Positions 54,784-64,000 of a DNA stretch of 64,000 bases are shown here, in pieces. A program made the position numbers and the translations under genes. Source of the DNA: Ichthyophis bannanicus (lineage: Eukaryota; Chordata; Amphibia; Gymnophiona; Ichthyophiidae); contig CM066035.1 of assembly GCA_033557465.1 (NCBI GenBank), positions 898,349,309 to 898,413,308 of the forward strand, in the 5' to 3' direction. Under the pieces are notes generated by a model, which saw nothing but the letters and a program-made list of their open reading frames with translations, did not search any database and had not been told where the DNA came from. How positions within the stretch are numbered: the first letter of the stretch is position 1; the number at the start of each line of letters is the position of its first letter.

Positions 54784-54958
54784 TTACTAACATAGACTTG
54801 CTGAAAACCACTGCTTATCTTTAGGGGTAAGTAGCAATGGAATCAGGTTACTTTTAACATACAGTATGCTAGGTGGATTTGCCACTATTGGAAACTGGCC
54901 ACTGGGCTTGATGAATCTTTGGTCTGACCCAGTATGGTAGTCCGTATGTTCTTATGAA
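54784..54958 (+). mobile_element. CR1 LINE 3' terminus, plus strand (part 3)
   Basis: Completes the CR1 broken at 46997: actgcttatctttagggg, ggccactgggcttgatgaa and tctggtctgacccagtatg-like tail. Repeating TSD sequence at its start fixes it as the right flank of the fold-back insertion. Confidence 0.85.
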
Positions 54959-55464
54959 GCCTTTCAGACATTTGACATGTTTAGCGATACTTTGAATGTC
55001 CAGATTGGGACGTCCCTTTTCCTGCCTAGTCAACCTATACAAAATCAAGCTTATGTGTGGCTCCTAAGCAGATCTATATTTACAATCAGATAAGGAAAGT
55101 CATACACGAACATATCACAGAGACTCATAGGATTTATCACTTAGTAATAGAAATGAAACATACCACAGCTTTGAGGCATAGATGGAAGGTTTATTTGAAC
55201 CCCAGACACTCAGATAGAACACTTGTATCTAGACTCACGTCCCATAGAGTTTAGAATAAATTCCTGTCTGGAACATAAAAGCTTGGGAACTAGTAGGACC
55301 TTCTGGCTTAGGGGAATCCACATTTTTATTTCCCATAATCAATAGCCAAGAAAATTACTCACAGTTCAGCGGGAACGTTAAGGTTGTTCCTGGGAAAAAG
55401 AGGTAATTCTTCTGGGTTACACAGAAACATAGAAAACAAGGACAGATAAAGACAATATGGCCCC
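54959..55464. other. Non-coding stretch, no clear feature
   Basis: No exon, RNA gene or paired repeat end recognised. Confidence 0.35.
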
Positions 55465-56480
55465 ATTATTACTTATTTATTTTATTTATTTAATTTAAAT
55501 TTCTATATCCCTTCTTCTCTCTCAAAGATCCTCTGTATTTGTCCCATGCTTTTTTGAATTGAGATACACTTTTCATCTCCACGCCTCCACTTGGAGACCA
55601 TTCCACGAATCTACCACCCTTTCCATAAAGAAAAATGTCCTCAAATTATTGCTTACTTTATCCTCTTTGACTTTCATCCTATGACCCCTCATTCCAGAGC
55701 TTCCATTGAACTGGAAGAGGGTCACCTCCTGTGCTTTTATTCCACAGAGATATTTAAATGTCTGTATCATATCACCCCTCTCCCATCTTTCCTCCAAAGC
55801 ATACATATTGGGATCTTTACGCCTATCCCTATATGCCTAAGACAAGACCACTAACCGCTTTGATTGAAGGATAAGGCGGTATAGAAAAACGGGATAAATA
55901 AATACATGTTAGTAGCTGCCCTCTGGACCAACTCCAACCTGCTTATAGCCTTTTGAAGATGTGATCTCTAGAATTATACACAGTACTCCAAATGAGATCT
56001 CACTAGAGACTTACACCAACACCGCCTTTTTCCTGCTAGTCAATCCTTTCCCTGTTCACCAAAGCATCCTTCTAGCTTTTGCCATTGTCTTTTCTACCTC
56101 TTTGGCCATTTTAAAATCATACAATATGATCACCCCCAGGTCCTACTTTTCTTTTGTGCATTGAAGTACTTAACCCCCTATACTGCATCACTCCATTGAG
56201 GTTCTGCAGCTCAAATGCATGACCTTACATTTTTAGCATGAAATCTTAGCTGCCAAATTCTCAACCATTCTACACATTTTGCTGGATCCCTCCTCATGTT
56301 ACCCACATCTTCCAGGGTGTCTACCCTGTTACAGATTTTGGTATCATCTGTAAAGAAACATACCTTTCCTGTAGACCATCTGCATGTTGCTTACAAAAAT
56401 GTTAAAAAAGAACAGGAGCCAGGATTGAATCCTGAGCACGCCACTGATAATGCCATTTTGATCCAAGGTTTCAACAGGGC
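55465..56480 (-). mobile_element. CR1-like LINE 3' region (second subfamily), minus strand
   Basis: The minus strand carries E-R-W-E-R-G-D-M-I-Q-T-F-K-Y-L and F-F-M-E-R-V-V-D-S-W-N-G-L, the CR1 C-terminal theme in a sequence distinct from the copies at 16168 and 42357. Further upstream the antisense text (gtatcatctgtaaagaaac, tgacctta) matches the RT region. A separate plus-oriented LINE tail with stem-loop (accgctttgattg ... ataaggcggtat) is inserted at about 55850-55905. Confidence 0.65.
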
Positions 56481-57198
56481 AAGAGCGAAGGAGATCGCTT
56501 CTGCCCCATCCACTGGACACCAGAGATGATTTCAAGATGAGTGCACGATGGGGGGGTCAAAGGGTGGGGAGAGGATTGGGTCTTGTACTGAAGGGGTGCC
56601 GGCTTGTTTTGGAGGTCCGATTGGGGGATATTTTGGCTACTCCGTGTAGGGATCGGAGGGTGGGAGAGTGCAACAGCAGCGTCTATATTAGGATTAAAGA
56701 GCGGGAGAATGCAGAAGCGGCGTCTGTAGGAAGATCAGGAGGGTGGGCTTCTTTTGGAGATGGGACTGTGACCACACTACCTGACCCTCAGTACCATGGC
56801 TACACTTAACATCAACGTTTGAGGTCAAGCCACGCCATCAGCAGTTGTGACAGCTAAGAGGCCGTACTTTCCCTGCGTTAGCTGTCACAGGCCACCATGC
56901 CTCCCATGACCCACTCATTTTATAGCATGTAGTTAGCAAGCAAATTAGGGCACACTAAATATTACGCCAGCAAGGTTACAGTTAACTGCAAGCTTACACT
57001 CATGGTTAACGCATGCTTATTTGTGCACTAACTGCTTAGCTCACTTTAGCAAAAGGGTCCCATAGACACCTATGTGCCCTTATAAAGTAGGCTAAGAAAA
57101 GGTGGCCTCTAGGCAGCCTGTTATAAAATGACCCTCAGATATTTCAGTATTACAGAAGTATTTGAGTGTCTTGTTCATTCCCTGGTACTATAGAATAC
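56481..57198. other. Non-coding stretch with MITE fragment
   Basis: Ends include gctcactttagcaaaaggg (57039-57057), the counterpart of the start near 40914. No coding exon recognised. Confidence 0.35.
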
Positions 57199-57355
57199 CA
57201 CAGCGGTTCCCAGCCCAGCGCTCTGGACACATTTTCAGAATATGCATGAGATGGATTTGCACGCGTGGCCTCCATCTCGTGTGCATTCCTTGTGGATCCT
57301 ATGAAGCTCACAGGCTGACTGTGTCCCGAGAGTTGAGAGTCACTGGACTAGCTTC
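57199..57355. mobile_element. Palindromic hAT-type MITE, degraded
   Basis: Relative of 10207-10412: cagcggttcccagcccag start, atgcatgagatggatttgca centre, gtgtcccgagagttgagag end. Confidence 0.5.
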
Positions 57356-57780
57356 TGGTCCTACGAGCCCTGGGAAATATCCGGCACTGGCTTAACCCAT
57401 TTGTTTTGCAGACAAAGCAGGTGGAAAATAAACTGAGTTTGCCTTTTGTCCCAAAATAATCTGATCTTCCTCCATTCAGATTTTCTGAATACCGCATGCC
57501 CTTTTTTCATTCATCCAGAGAGCTGAGCATGACAACAGTTGTTTTCCGAGCTAGTGGGGAGGATAGTTTTCTTTTGGCATACCTAAGGGGTGAAAATAAA
57601 GCGTCTCAGATTGACTCATTATTACTATAACCTGCCTTCAATCTCCAGGACAGTAACTCCACCCAGCAGGACACAGTTTCCCCCCAAGATATTCTTTATC
57701 AAGGAAGAGAAGCTCAAATGAAAGGGAAAATCTCAACCTTTTCTGGAAAATGGCTCTCTCTTTTCAGAGGAATATAGGAG

Positions 57781-57990
57781 CAGAGGCATAGCCTAGTGGT
57801 TCGAGCAGCGGACTGACAATCAGGAGTTCAGTTCCCAGTGATGCTTCTTGTGGTCTAGGGCACATCACTTAATCCTCCATTACCTCAGGTAGAAATCTAG
57901 ATTCTGGGAACAGGGAAATACCTATATGGAACTATTGGAAAAGTGTGAGCTAAATACTGTAAACCCCTATCTGTACGGTCCTTGCAGCAG
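57781..57990 (+). mobile_element. tRNA-derived SINE, plus strand
   Basis: Box A-like tagcctagtgg (57789-57799) and box B-like gttcagttccc (57826-57836) at tRNA spacing. A tRNA-unrelated body with gggcacatcacttaatcc follows. Same head as the SINE at 17093. Not a functional tRNA. Confidence 0.7.
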
Positions 57991-59039
57991 AGGAACACAA
58001 ATCCAGTGAGCCTTTGTGCAGTTTTAAGTCATGTGCTCATGGATTTTAATTTTCAGGGTCCTTTAGTAGGGTCCAGCATATACTGTGGCGGCCCTTGGCC
58101 CTTGACACTCTCACACCCTTCCTCAGATAAATGAATCCAGGCCAGAAAGTGTGTTCTGAACAAAGGGTTTACTTAAATTCTGGGGTCATTGAGCAATAAC
58201 AATTGGCAGAGGCAACAAACAAGAACTATGTTATATGCATTTAACTCCTTACACGTAGACTACTCCTTTTTTGTATGTTACCACACTCTCTTCAATTATT
58301 CTTTTTCCCTGAGTGGGAATCCCTTGCTCCTATTTTCCAGTGCACCTGAAGTTGCTGGTGATGCAGACACATGTCCTGGATACTATGCTGCCCACATCTG
58401 GATCTGGTGTTCCTTGTGTAGGACGAGGGCTTGGGCTCCTTTTCTTCCTGGGAGCTGGTGGCTTCTGTAGATGTAGGTCCCCGAAACTGCTCTGCAGGGC
58501 TCCTGATTCTGATGGACCGCAAAGCTTCGTTGTTGGTGCAGTTCTTGGAACCTCTCTCATAGTCAGAGCTACCTTCCTTCTGAGATAGTGGGGTGCTGGT
58601 AGGTTTTACACAGACATCAACCCTCTGCTTTTTCTCCTATGCCTGTTGCTCGCTGAGTCTAGATGGCATGAGTGGCTGTGTGCTAAAGACAACTGCCCGA
58701 AGGGCAGACATCTTACTCCTGCATGATATAGTGGCTGGGTGGAAGTGGTTTGTAAATGATCTTGGATTTTCCCTCCAAGAGAAGTCTTCCCAGAATAAAG
58801 TGACTGGCAGAAAGAACCTCCCCTGTTCTGGAAAATGTTAGACTTTTCCTCAACCTTCATTGTAGTAATCTAGTAGGGACACTGGATGGTGCTGCTGTTC
58901 ACACAGTAACATCAAAGCAGTCTCTACAATAAAAATAAATAAATAACACGTTACACTCCTGGAAAAAGACCTAGTTATAGTTAAGTTTAGCTGTAGGAGT
59001 GATAGTAGTGAAAGTGGCCTCAAAGGTCACTTACTTCAG
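57991..59039. other. Non-coding stretch, unassigned
   Basis: Overlapping short frames on both strands at 58292-58860 show no known domain. A LINE-like AATAAATAAATAA run lies at 58928-58945. Confidence 0.35.
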
Positions 59040-59290
59040 TATTTCCCAAACTCTATCCTCATTCACATTCTGGTTTTCAGATGACTATTCATGAGAAATA
59101 TCTGTAAACATTTAAGGCAGGCAAATAGGCCAGATTTTCAGGATATCCGTAATGAATAGGTATGGGATAGATTAGCATGTATACTATCGCTACTGAATGC
59201 AAATCTATCTCATGCCTATTCCTTAACAATATCCTAGAAATCTAGCGGGTTTGTGGTCCTCAAGGACTGAACTCAAAGAAGCCTGATTTA
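59040..59290. mobile_element. Palindromic hAT-type MITE, degraded
   Basis: Relative of 10207-10412: gattttcaggatatccgtaatgaa and aatctatctcatgcctattcc are mirrored about a centre near 59185. Confidence 0.5.
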
Positions 59291-59346
59291 GGGCGAAACC
59301 TTTCCAGCTGTCCACACTGAGACAAAGACCACCTAGGAAAGTCCTC

Positions 59347-59531
59347 CCTACATTCAGGGTCAGCCCCAGAGTTGGTTCAAGGTGTTGGCTCCCTAGGCAA
59401 ACCTTAAGCCTTATGCTACTTCCTGGCTGTCAGAATCTATTGTTTAGCTTGGAATGCCCTACTCTTTGCCACTCCCCAGAAGGTCCCACCTAAGGTGACT
59501 GCCTAGTGGTTGGGCCAGCCCTGCCTACATC
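59347..59531. mobile_element. Short hAT MITE (169 bp)
   Basis: Ends cagggtcagcccc (59355) and gggccagccctg (ending 59523) are inverted. Flanks cctacatt (59347-59354) and cctacatc (59524-59531) form an 8-bp duplication with one mismatch. Confidence 0.7.
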
Positions 59532-59679
59532 ATGACCAGTCCTTTTGAGCTCAACATCCCATGAGGAAAAAAAAAACTTTGCTATGCCAAAGGCATTATA
59601 CATGCTTTCATTTGCACTACAAGAGGCCCCAGCATTCAGCATCTCACAAATTGCATCCTGAGATGACATGAGGGATATT

Positions 59680-62340
59680 TATTTATTTATTTAATAATCA
59701 CTTATATACCGCACTTTCCCAAGGATCAGGTTCGGTTTACAAAAAACAACGATAAAGAACAGAGCAATATAGTTACAGTTCTTTTTACATGAAATATAAG
59801 CTAACATCGGTGAACTATGTACAAAAGACTTGCGCCTTAATAAACAAAACATAATATATTGCATGAACTATTTACAGAAAACATAACAATTTTTGGGGAG
59901 CATTAGAACTATATACAAAATAATTGTACCATTGTGAATGTACTATGTACCTTGCAGTGTAGTTGGATGTCCAACTATAAATGTTAGATTAATTGTACAG
60001 AATAAGGAGCATGAGTTAAGTTTTATATGCAATTTTTGAAATGACATACTAGGTTTGATAGCTAGTTAGCTAGTTTGTCTTCTGTTATCCATTTTCATTA
60101 TGGGAGAGGGTGTTTATCTGTGGGCCATAGTGTGTTGTAAATAAATGTGTTTTTAGTTTCTTTCGGAGTTCCTTAATATCAGTCAGAGCTCTGATATCCT
60201 CAGGGAGGGAGTTCCAGAGGATGGGGGCAGCATGGGAAAATGCCATGTTGTTGGTTGTTTTTTTGGCTTTTGTGAAGGTTTTCGGGGTCATTATTTTATT
60301 TGTATGACCTCTCCTATGAGCCGTTTTAGATGAGTCCATAGTAATAAGTTTGCCTAGTGTCGGTGGTACCATATTATTTAAAGCCTTGAATGTAGTTATT
60401 AGGATTTTATAGTTTATCCTGCATTGTATTGGTAGCCAGTGAAGGTTAGCTAATATAGGTGTCATATGTTCAAATGTATGAACCTTCATTATGATTCTAG
60501 CCGCAGTGTTTTGTGCTAGCTGAAGTTTTTTAATGTTCTGTTTTGTTGTTCCTAGAAGAACTAAGTTAGCAAAATCAAAGTGTGGTGTGATGATTGCTTG
60601 GATAATGCTCATAAAGTCTTGTATATGTACTAGTGGGCGAAGTTGCTTTAGGATCTTAAGCTTGTAGTGGATTCTTTTATATTGTGTTCCTGATGTGGGA
60701 GTCCATACTAAGATACGTATCTAGAATCACGCCTAAGTATTTCACCTCATTTTTTATTTTGATATCGTGATTTTGAAGCGTGATAGACAATGGGGGAGTG
60801 TATGAATGATTTTTCGTAACAAATAAGATGTCCGTTTTTGAGTAGTTAATGCGTAGGTTATGGTCATCTAGCCATGTAGTTAGTTCACTGAAGCACTCGG
60901 TTATTAATTGCATTGGTAGGTTCGGGATCATGAAAGGGATGTATAGCATTATATCGTCCGCATAGATATGGTATTGGACATTGAATTGTTTAAAGATGTT
61001 GCAAACAGGTTGAATATAAATATTAAAAAGGAGGGCTGAAAGGGCGGATCCTTGTGGGAGGCCGAGTTCCTGTTTGTATGTATTAGAAATTTGAGTATTG
61101 ATTCTTACTGTTTGTGTTCTGTTGTTTAGATATGAAGTAAACCATTTATGTACTGTTGAATTAATTCCTATTTGTTTGAGTCTATTAAGCATTATGGTGT
61201 GATTTACACTACCAAATGCTGCAGAAATGTCAAGAAATAAAAGGATATATGCTTGTTTAGAGTTATCAATTCCTCTTACAAGATTGTCGAGTAGAACTGT
61301 AAGTAGTGTTTCTACACCATGACAAGGGCGAAATCCATATTGCTGTTCTTCAAGGGGGACTGAGTTATCAATGTAAAGAATACATTGAACAACCTTTTCA
61401 ATTAGTTTAGCCATGAAAGGTATACTCGATATAGGTCTATAGGAGTTCAGAGATGTTTTGTCCAGGGTACCGTTCTTAAGTAATGGGCGAATTTGCACAT
61501 GTTTTAGGGTAGGTGGTAAGTACCCTTGTTGTAATGAAAGGTTGATCATGGGAAGAATGAAGGAGGATAAAGTTGATAAAGTTTTCTTTATCCAGGTTAC
61601 TGGGCATGGGTCAAGGTAGAAAGTTGTAGTGTTCAGATTTGAGATGATACTTTTAAGTGTGTCTTTGGTTATAGGATGGAAGTCTGACCAATCATTTGAT
61701 TGGACATAACAAGAAATATTGAGTGATTTTGGTGAGAGTGCATGATTTTTTGATTTGTTCATATAGTGGTTAGCTAAGGTCTGAGCACATATCTCTGTAA
61801 TGTTATTGCTAGAATTATATGTATTGTTAGATTTTGAACAATGGTGAAAAGTTCCCTTGGTCTATTTATTGAGTTATTTAGTATGACTGAATGGTAGTTT
61901 TTCCTCGCACAATCTGTTGCATCTTTGTACTTTTTGAGGCAGTTATAGTATGATTCATAGCAGGTTGTAGATTTGGTTCTTCGCCGCTTTAGTTCAGTTT
62001 TCCTCAGCTCTCTTTTCATTAATTTTAAGGTGTTGTTAAACCATGGGGCATCACCATTTCTAGATCGGTTATATTTGTTGATTATACGTTTAGATGTTGG
62101 ATTGTATGTGGCTGCACTGTTAATGGTTCTGTGCCAATTTTCAGCTGCTTCATCTAGGTCAGATGGTGAGAGAGAGAGGTGGGGGATTGTTTTTTCAAGA
62201 AATTCTTCCTCATTGAGTTTCTTGAATCTGGTGGTTGGGGGCTGTAGTGGTTTACGTTTGTTACTATTTTCAGGGTAGGTAAGGCTAAATTTTATAAGGT
62301 GATGGTCTGACCATGCAACTGCATATGCCGTTGCCTAGAT
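59680..62340 (-). mobile_element. L2-clade LINE, 5'-truncated, minus strand
   Basis: The minus strand runs from the end of the endonuclease (near 62340, the antisense equivalent of W-S-D-H) through RT to a 3' UTR with an AAATAAAT tail at 59680. The order is the same as in the LINE at 7529, but the sequence is a separate subfamily. Confidence 0.8.
60085..62019 (-). pseudogene. L2-clade reverse transcriptase, broken
   Basis: Three frames: linker K-R-E-L-R-K-T-E-L-K (62019-61774); RT 61762-60677 with Y-R-P-I-S-S-I-P-F, F-L-D-I-S-A-A-F, G-L-P-Q-G-S-A-L and catalytic Y-A-D-D; and the C-terminus 60612-60085 with Q-N-T-A-A-R-I-I and L-H-W-L-P-I. Breaks lie near 61770 and 60640-60680. Compared with 7809-10046 this copy is older. 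Confidence 0.8.
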
Positions 62341-63100
62341 GTCTGATATTACTCTATAAAGCACCTGTAAACTCTAATGGCAATATAGCAATCCTTTCAT
62401 GAGACAGACTTAATGGCTAACCTACAAAATGCGATCATGAACTCTGATAATACCAAGACGGAGGTTTTCAAAAGGATTTCCCTGCAGGGAACTGGGATTT
62501 AGGTGCAGAAAGAGGGCTTTTGAAAATTGCTCAACACATATGCATAGAGTGGATTATTCTAGAAACCTTTCCGAGATTTCCACGTGGAACTTTGACCACT
62601 TACACACGAGTCGCATCTATGTGTAAAAAGCCATTTTAGAAAAGTCCCGTTTTACATGTGGATTTCCACATGACATCTATGAGTGTGCAGAAACACAGTG
62701 TAGACGCTCTGGTGACGCTCCGTTTCAGGTAAGTACTAGTGAAGTTTATTTCCTCTTGAGACATCTTGGTTTTGATATTGCATGCTTTGCACAGCTCCTG
62801 ATAAAAGTATAAAAATTCCTTTTTGAGTGATGAAGAGTACATAAGTCAGCTTTTTAGCTGTGAAGAGTTTTGAGCTCTGAAGGAATGCAGTTTTAAGTCC
62901 TAAATAGTGTTGGCAGTTTTTGAAACGATTGCACTTTGTCTTTTAAAGGCACATTTTATGAAGGACGTCCAAGTGCAACATGGAAATCCCAAGCCAAAAT
63001 GTTTGAAAAAAAAAGCAGGCACGACCACGTTTCACAAACATGGTCGTGCCCGATCTGGATGTCTACGTGGTTGTCCCCTGGATACTATTTCAAAATGGAG
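62341..63100. other. Non-coding stretch with hairpin
   Basis: A strong hairpin gcacgaccacgttt ... aacatggtcgtgc lies at 63018-63049. MITE-like motifs (ttttgaaaattgct, cttttgaaaa) suggest a Harbinger-like fragment at 62460-62540. No exon seen. Confidence 0.4.
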
Positions 63101-63185
63101 GCATCTAATAGTCTAATGGTTAGAGTAGTGGGTTAGGACCATGGTTCAAATCATTGTGATCTTAGGCTGGTCACTAAATTCTTCA
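63100..63185 (+). mobile_element. tRNA-derived SINE fragment, plus strand
   Basis: Box A-like tagtctaatgg (63109) and box B-like ggttcaaatca (63142), then tcttaggctggtcact. Related to the SINEs at 17093 and 57781. Confidence 0.6.
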
Positions 63186-64000
63186 TCTTCTTTACACCCT
63201 CTGGATGTTTTATGGTGAGAACAAGCACTTTTCTGTTGTCTATGCATGCCTGAATGGGGTCGCAGACATCCCCAACATTTCTGAAATTGAGCCAGGACAT
63301 CTAAGTTCATTGCACCTCCCCAGACACACCTCCGCCATCCCCTTTGCCTACTTGGATGTCCACGCACTGGAGATGTCTTTAAAAGCCATTTGTGAAATGG
63401 CTCCAGGGACTTCTCCATGATTTGGACGTCCACATGCAAGTCTTCGGATGTCCAAATCAAGACCAAGACTTTCAAAATGACCCCTATAGTGAATATGCAA
63501 ATAAGTGTATATATGTAACAGGAAACCATTCCTGGGAGTGGGACTGGAGTTGTTTAAATTTAATTAGTTAAAGTTTTTTATGCATACGTTTTAATCCTTT
63601 TTCTTTCATGTTTATCTTTCTTGCTGTAAAATCACACAGAACCACTGTTTTGATTGGGATCGTTGCGGTATACAAATCTGAGTTAGCTTAGATTAGATTA
63701 GCCCATTTACAGGAATACATTTGGATGTCCAGAAGTCTGCATGTAAGCATTTTGTGCTTGTTTTTTTTAAGTACCTGTATAAATAGTCAGTGCTGATTTG
63801 AGCTCCTACGTTCCCCAGGTCAGTTTTCAAAGGGAAGTCTGAGAATTGCTGTCAAGCGTACAAGTTAAAAGTCCTTACAGCCCTAAGGCAGATGGATGTT
63901 GTTTGAAAAGTCGACCCCAAGCTACATAGTGAGAAACATGCAAGTCAAACCTCTCATTACAAAACACAGGTAGTGGCTGAGTGCCCCATTCCAATCTTCA
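63186..64000. other. Non-coding stretch with a LINE 3' end
   Basis: At 63635-63690, accactgttttgattggg ... cgttgcggtatac resembles the L2 terminal stem-loop without its A-rich tail. The remainder is unassigned and runs off the window. Confidence 0.4.

Noticed and set aside
57781..57860. A tRNA gene
   Set aside because: Box A and box B are present, but stems cannot be closed and the sequence continues into a SINE body.
58292..58860. Overlapping 76-93-codon frames on both strands
   Set aside because: No domain, no splice pattern and no consistent strand preference.

Overview
This window looks like intronic DNA of a large, repeat-rich tetrapod genome. The repeat mix is L2- and CR1-clade LINEs, Ngaro-type tyrosine-recombinase retrotransposons, several hAT families, Harbinger-like MITEs, tRNA-derived SINEs and fold-back elements. 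DIRS/Ngaro elements are known from amphibians, fish and some reptiles but not from mammals or birds, so an amphibian is likely. A caecilian is my best guess, made without any database search. The only host coding sequence I can support is one phase 1-1 exon (2973-3587, + strand) for a pentraxin domain, most like the N-terminal domain of an adhesion GPCR of the ADGRG4/GPR112 type. The rest is probably intron or flanking DNA of that gene.

Layout. 1-4.5 kb: small fold-back, a MITE, a tandem repeat and the exon. 4.5-6.7 kb: non-autonomous hAT with a pyrimidine-rich minisatellite. 7.5-10.15 kb: L2 LINE with a long open RT frame on the minus strand. 11.6-12.3 kb: palindrome with 260-bp arms. 13-19 kb: MITE, CR1 end, SINE, and a 1-kb fold-back. 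19.3-26.3 kb: L2 fragments, one with a tandem 5' promoter-like repeat and interrupted by a second hAT copy. 26.3-28.4 kb: 3' end of a distinct Ngaro family. 28.6-40.7 kb: minus-strand LINE interrupted by a third hAT (29959-32401) and a 6.6-kb Ngaro element (32719-39314). 42.2-55 kb: plus-strand CR1 interrupted by a CACTA/Chapaev-like DNA transposon (43463-46299) and by a fold-back element that itself contains a second 6.6-kb Ngaro (47984-54597). 55-64 kb: CR1-like and L2 fragments, MITEs and SINEs.

How the parts work. The two long Ngaro copies show the split direct repeat plan A1-genes-B1-A2-B2 with gag, RT/RNase H, tyrosine recombinase and an SGNH hydrolase. One copy keeps open RT/RH and hydrolase frames; the other is decayed. 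The most unusual signal is a set of fold-back insertions with 14-15-bp target duplications, some carrying a hammerhead-ribozyme-like core. The clearest is at 47508-47550, with conserved core, closing stems and an NUH site in register. By analogy to Penelope-like elements this may be a non-autonomous ribozyme-bearing retroelement family. That is inference from reading the sequence; no folding or search was run.
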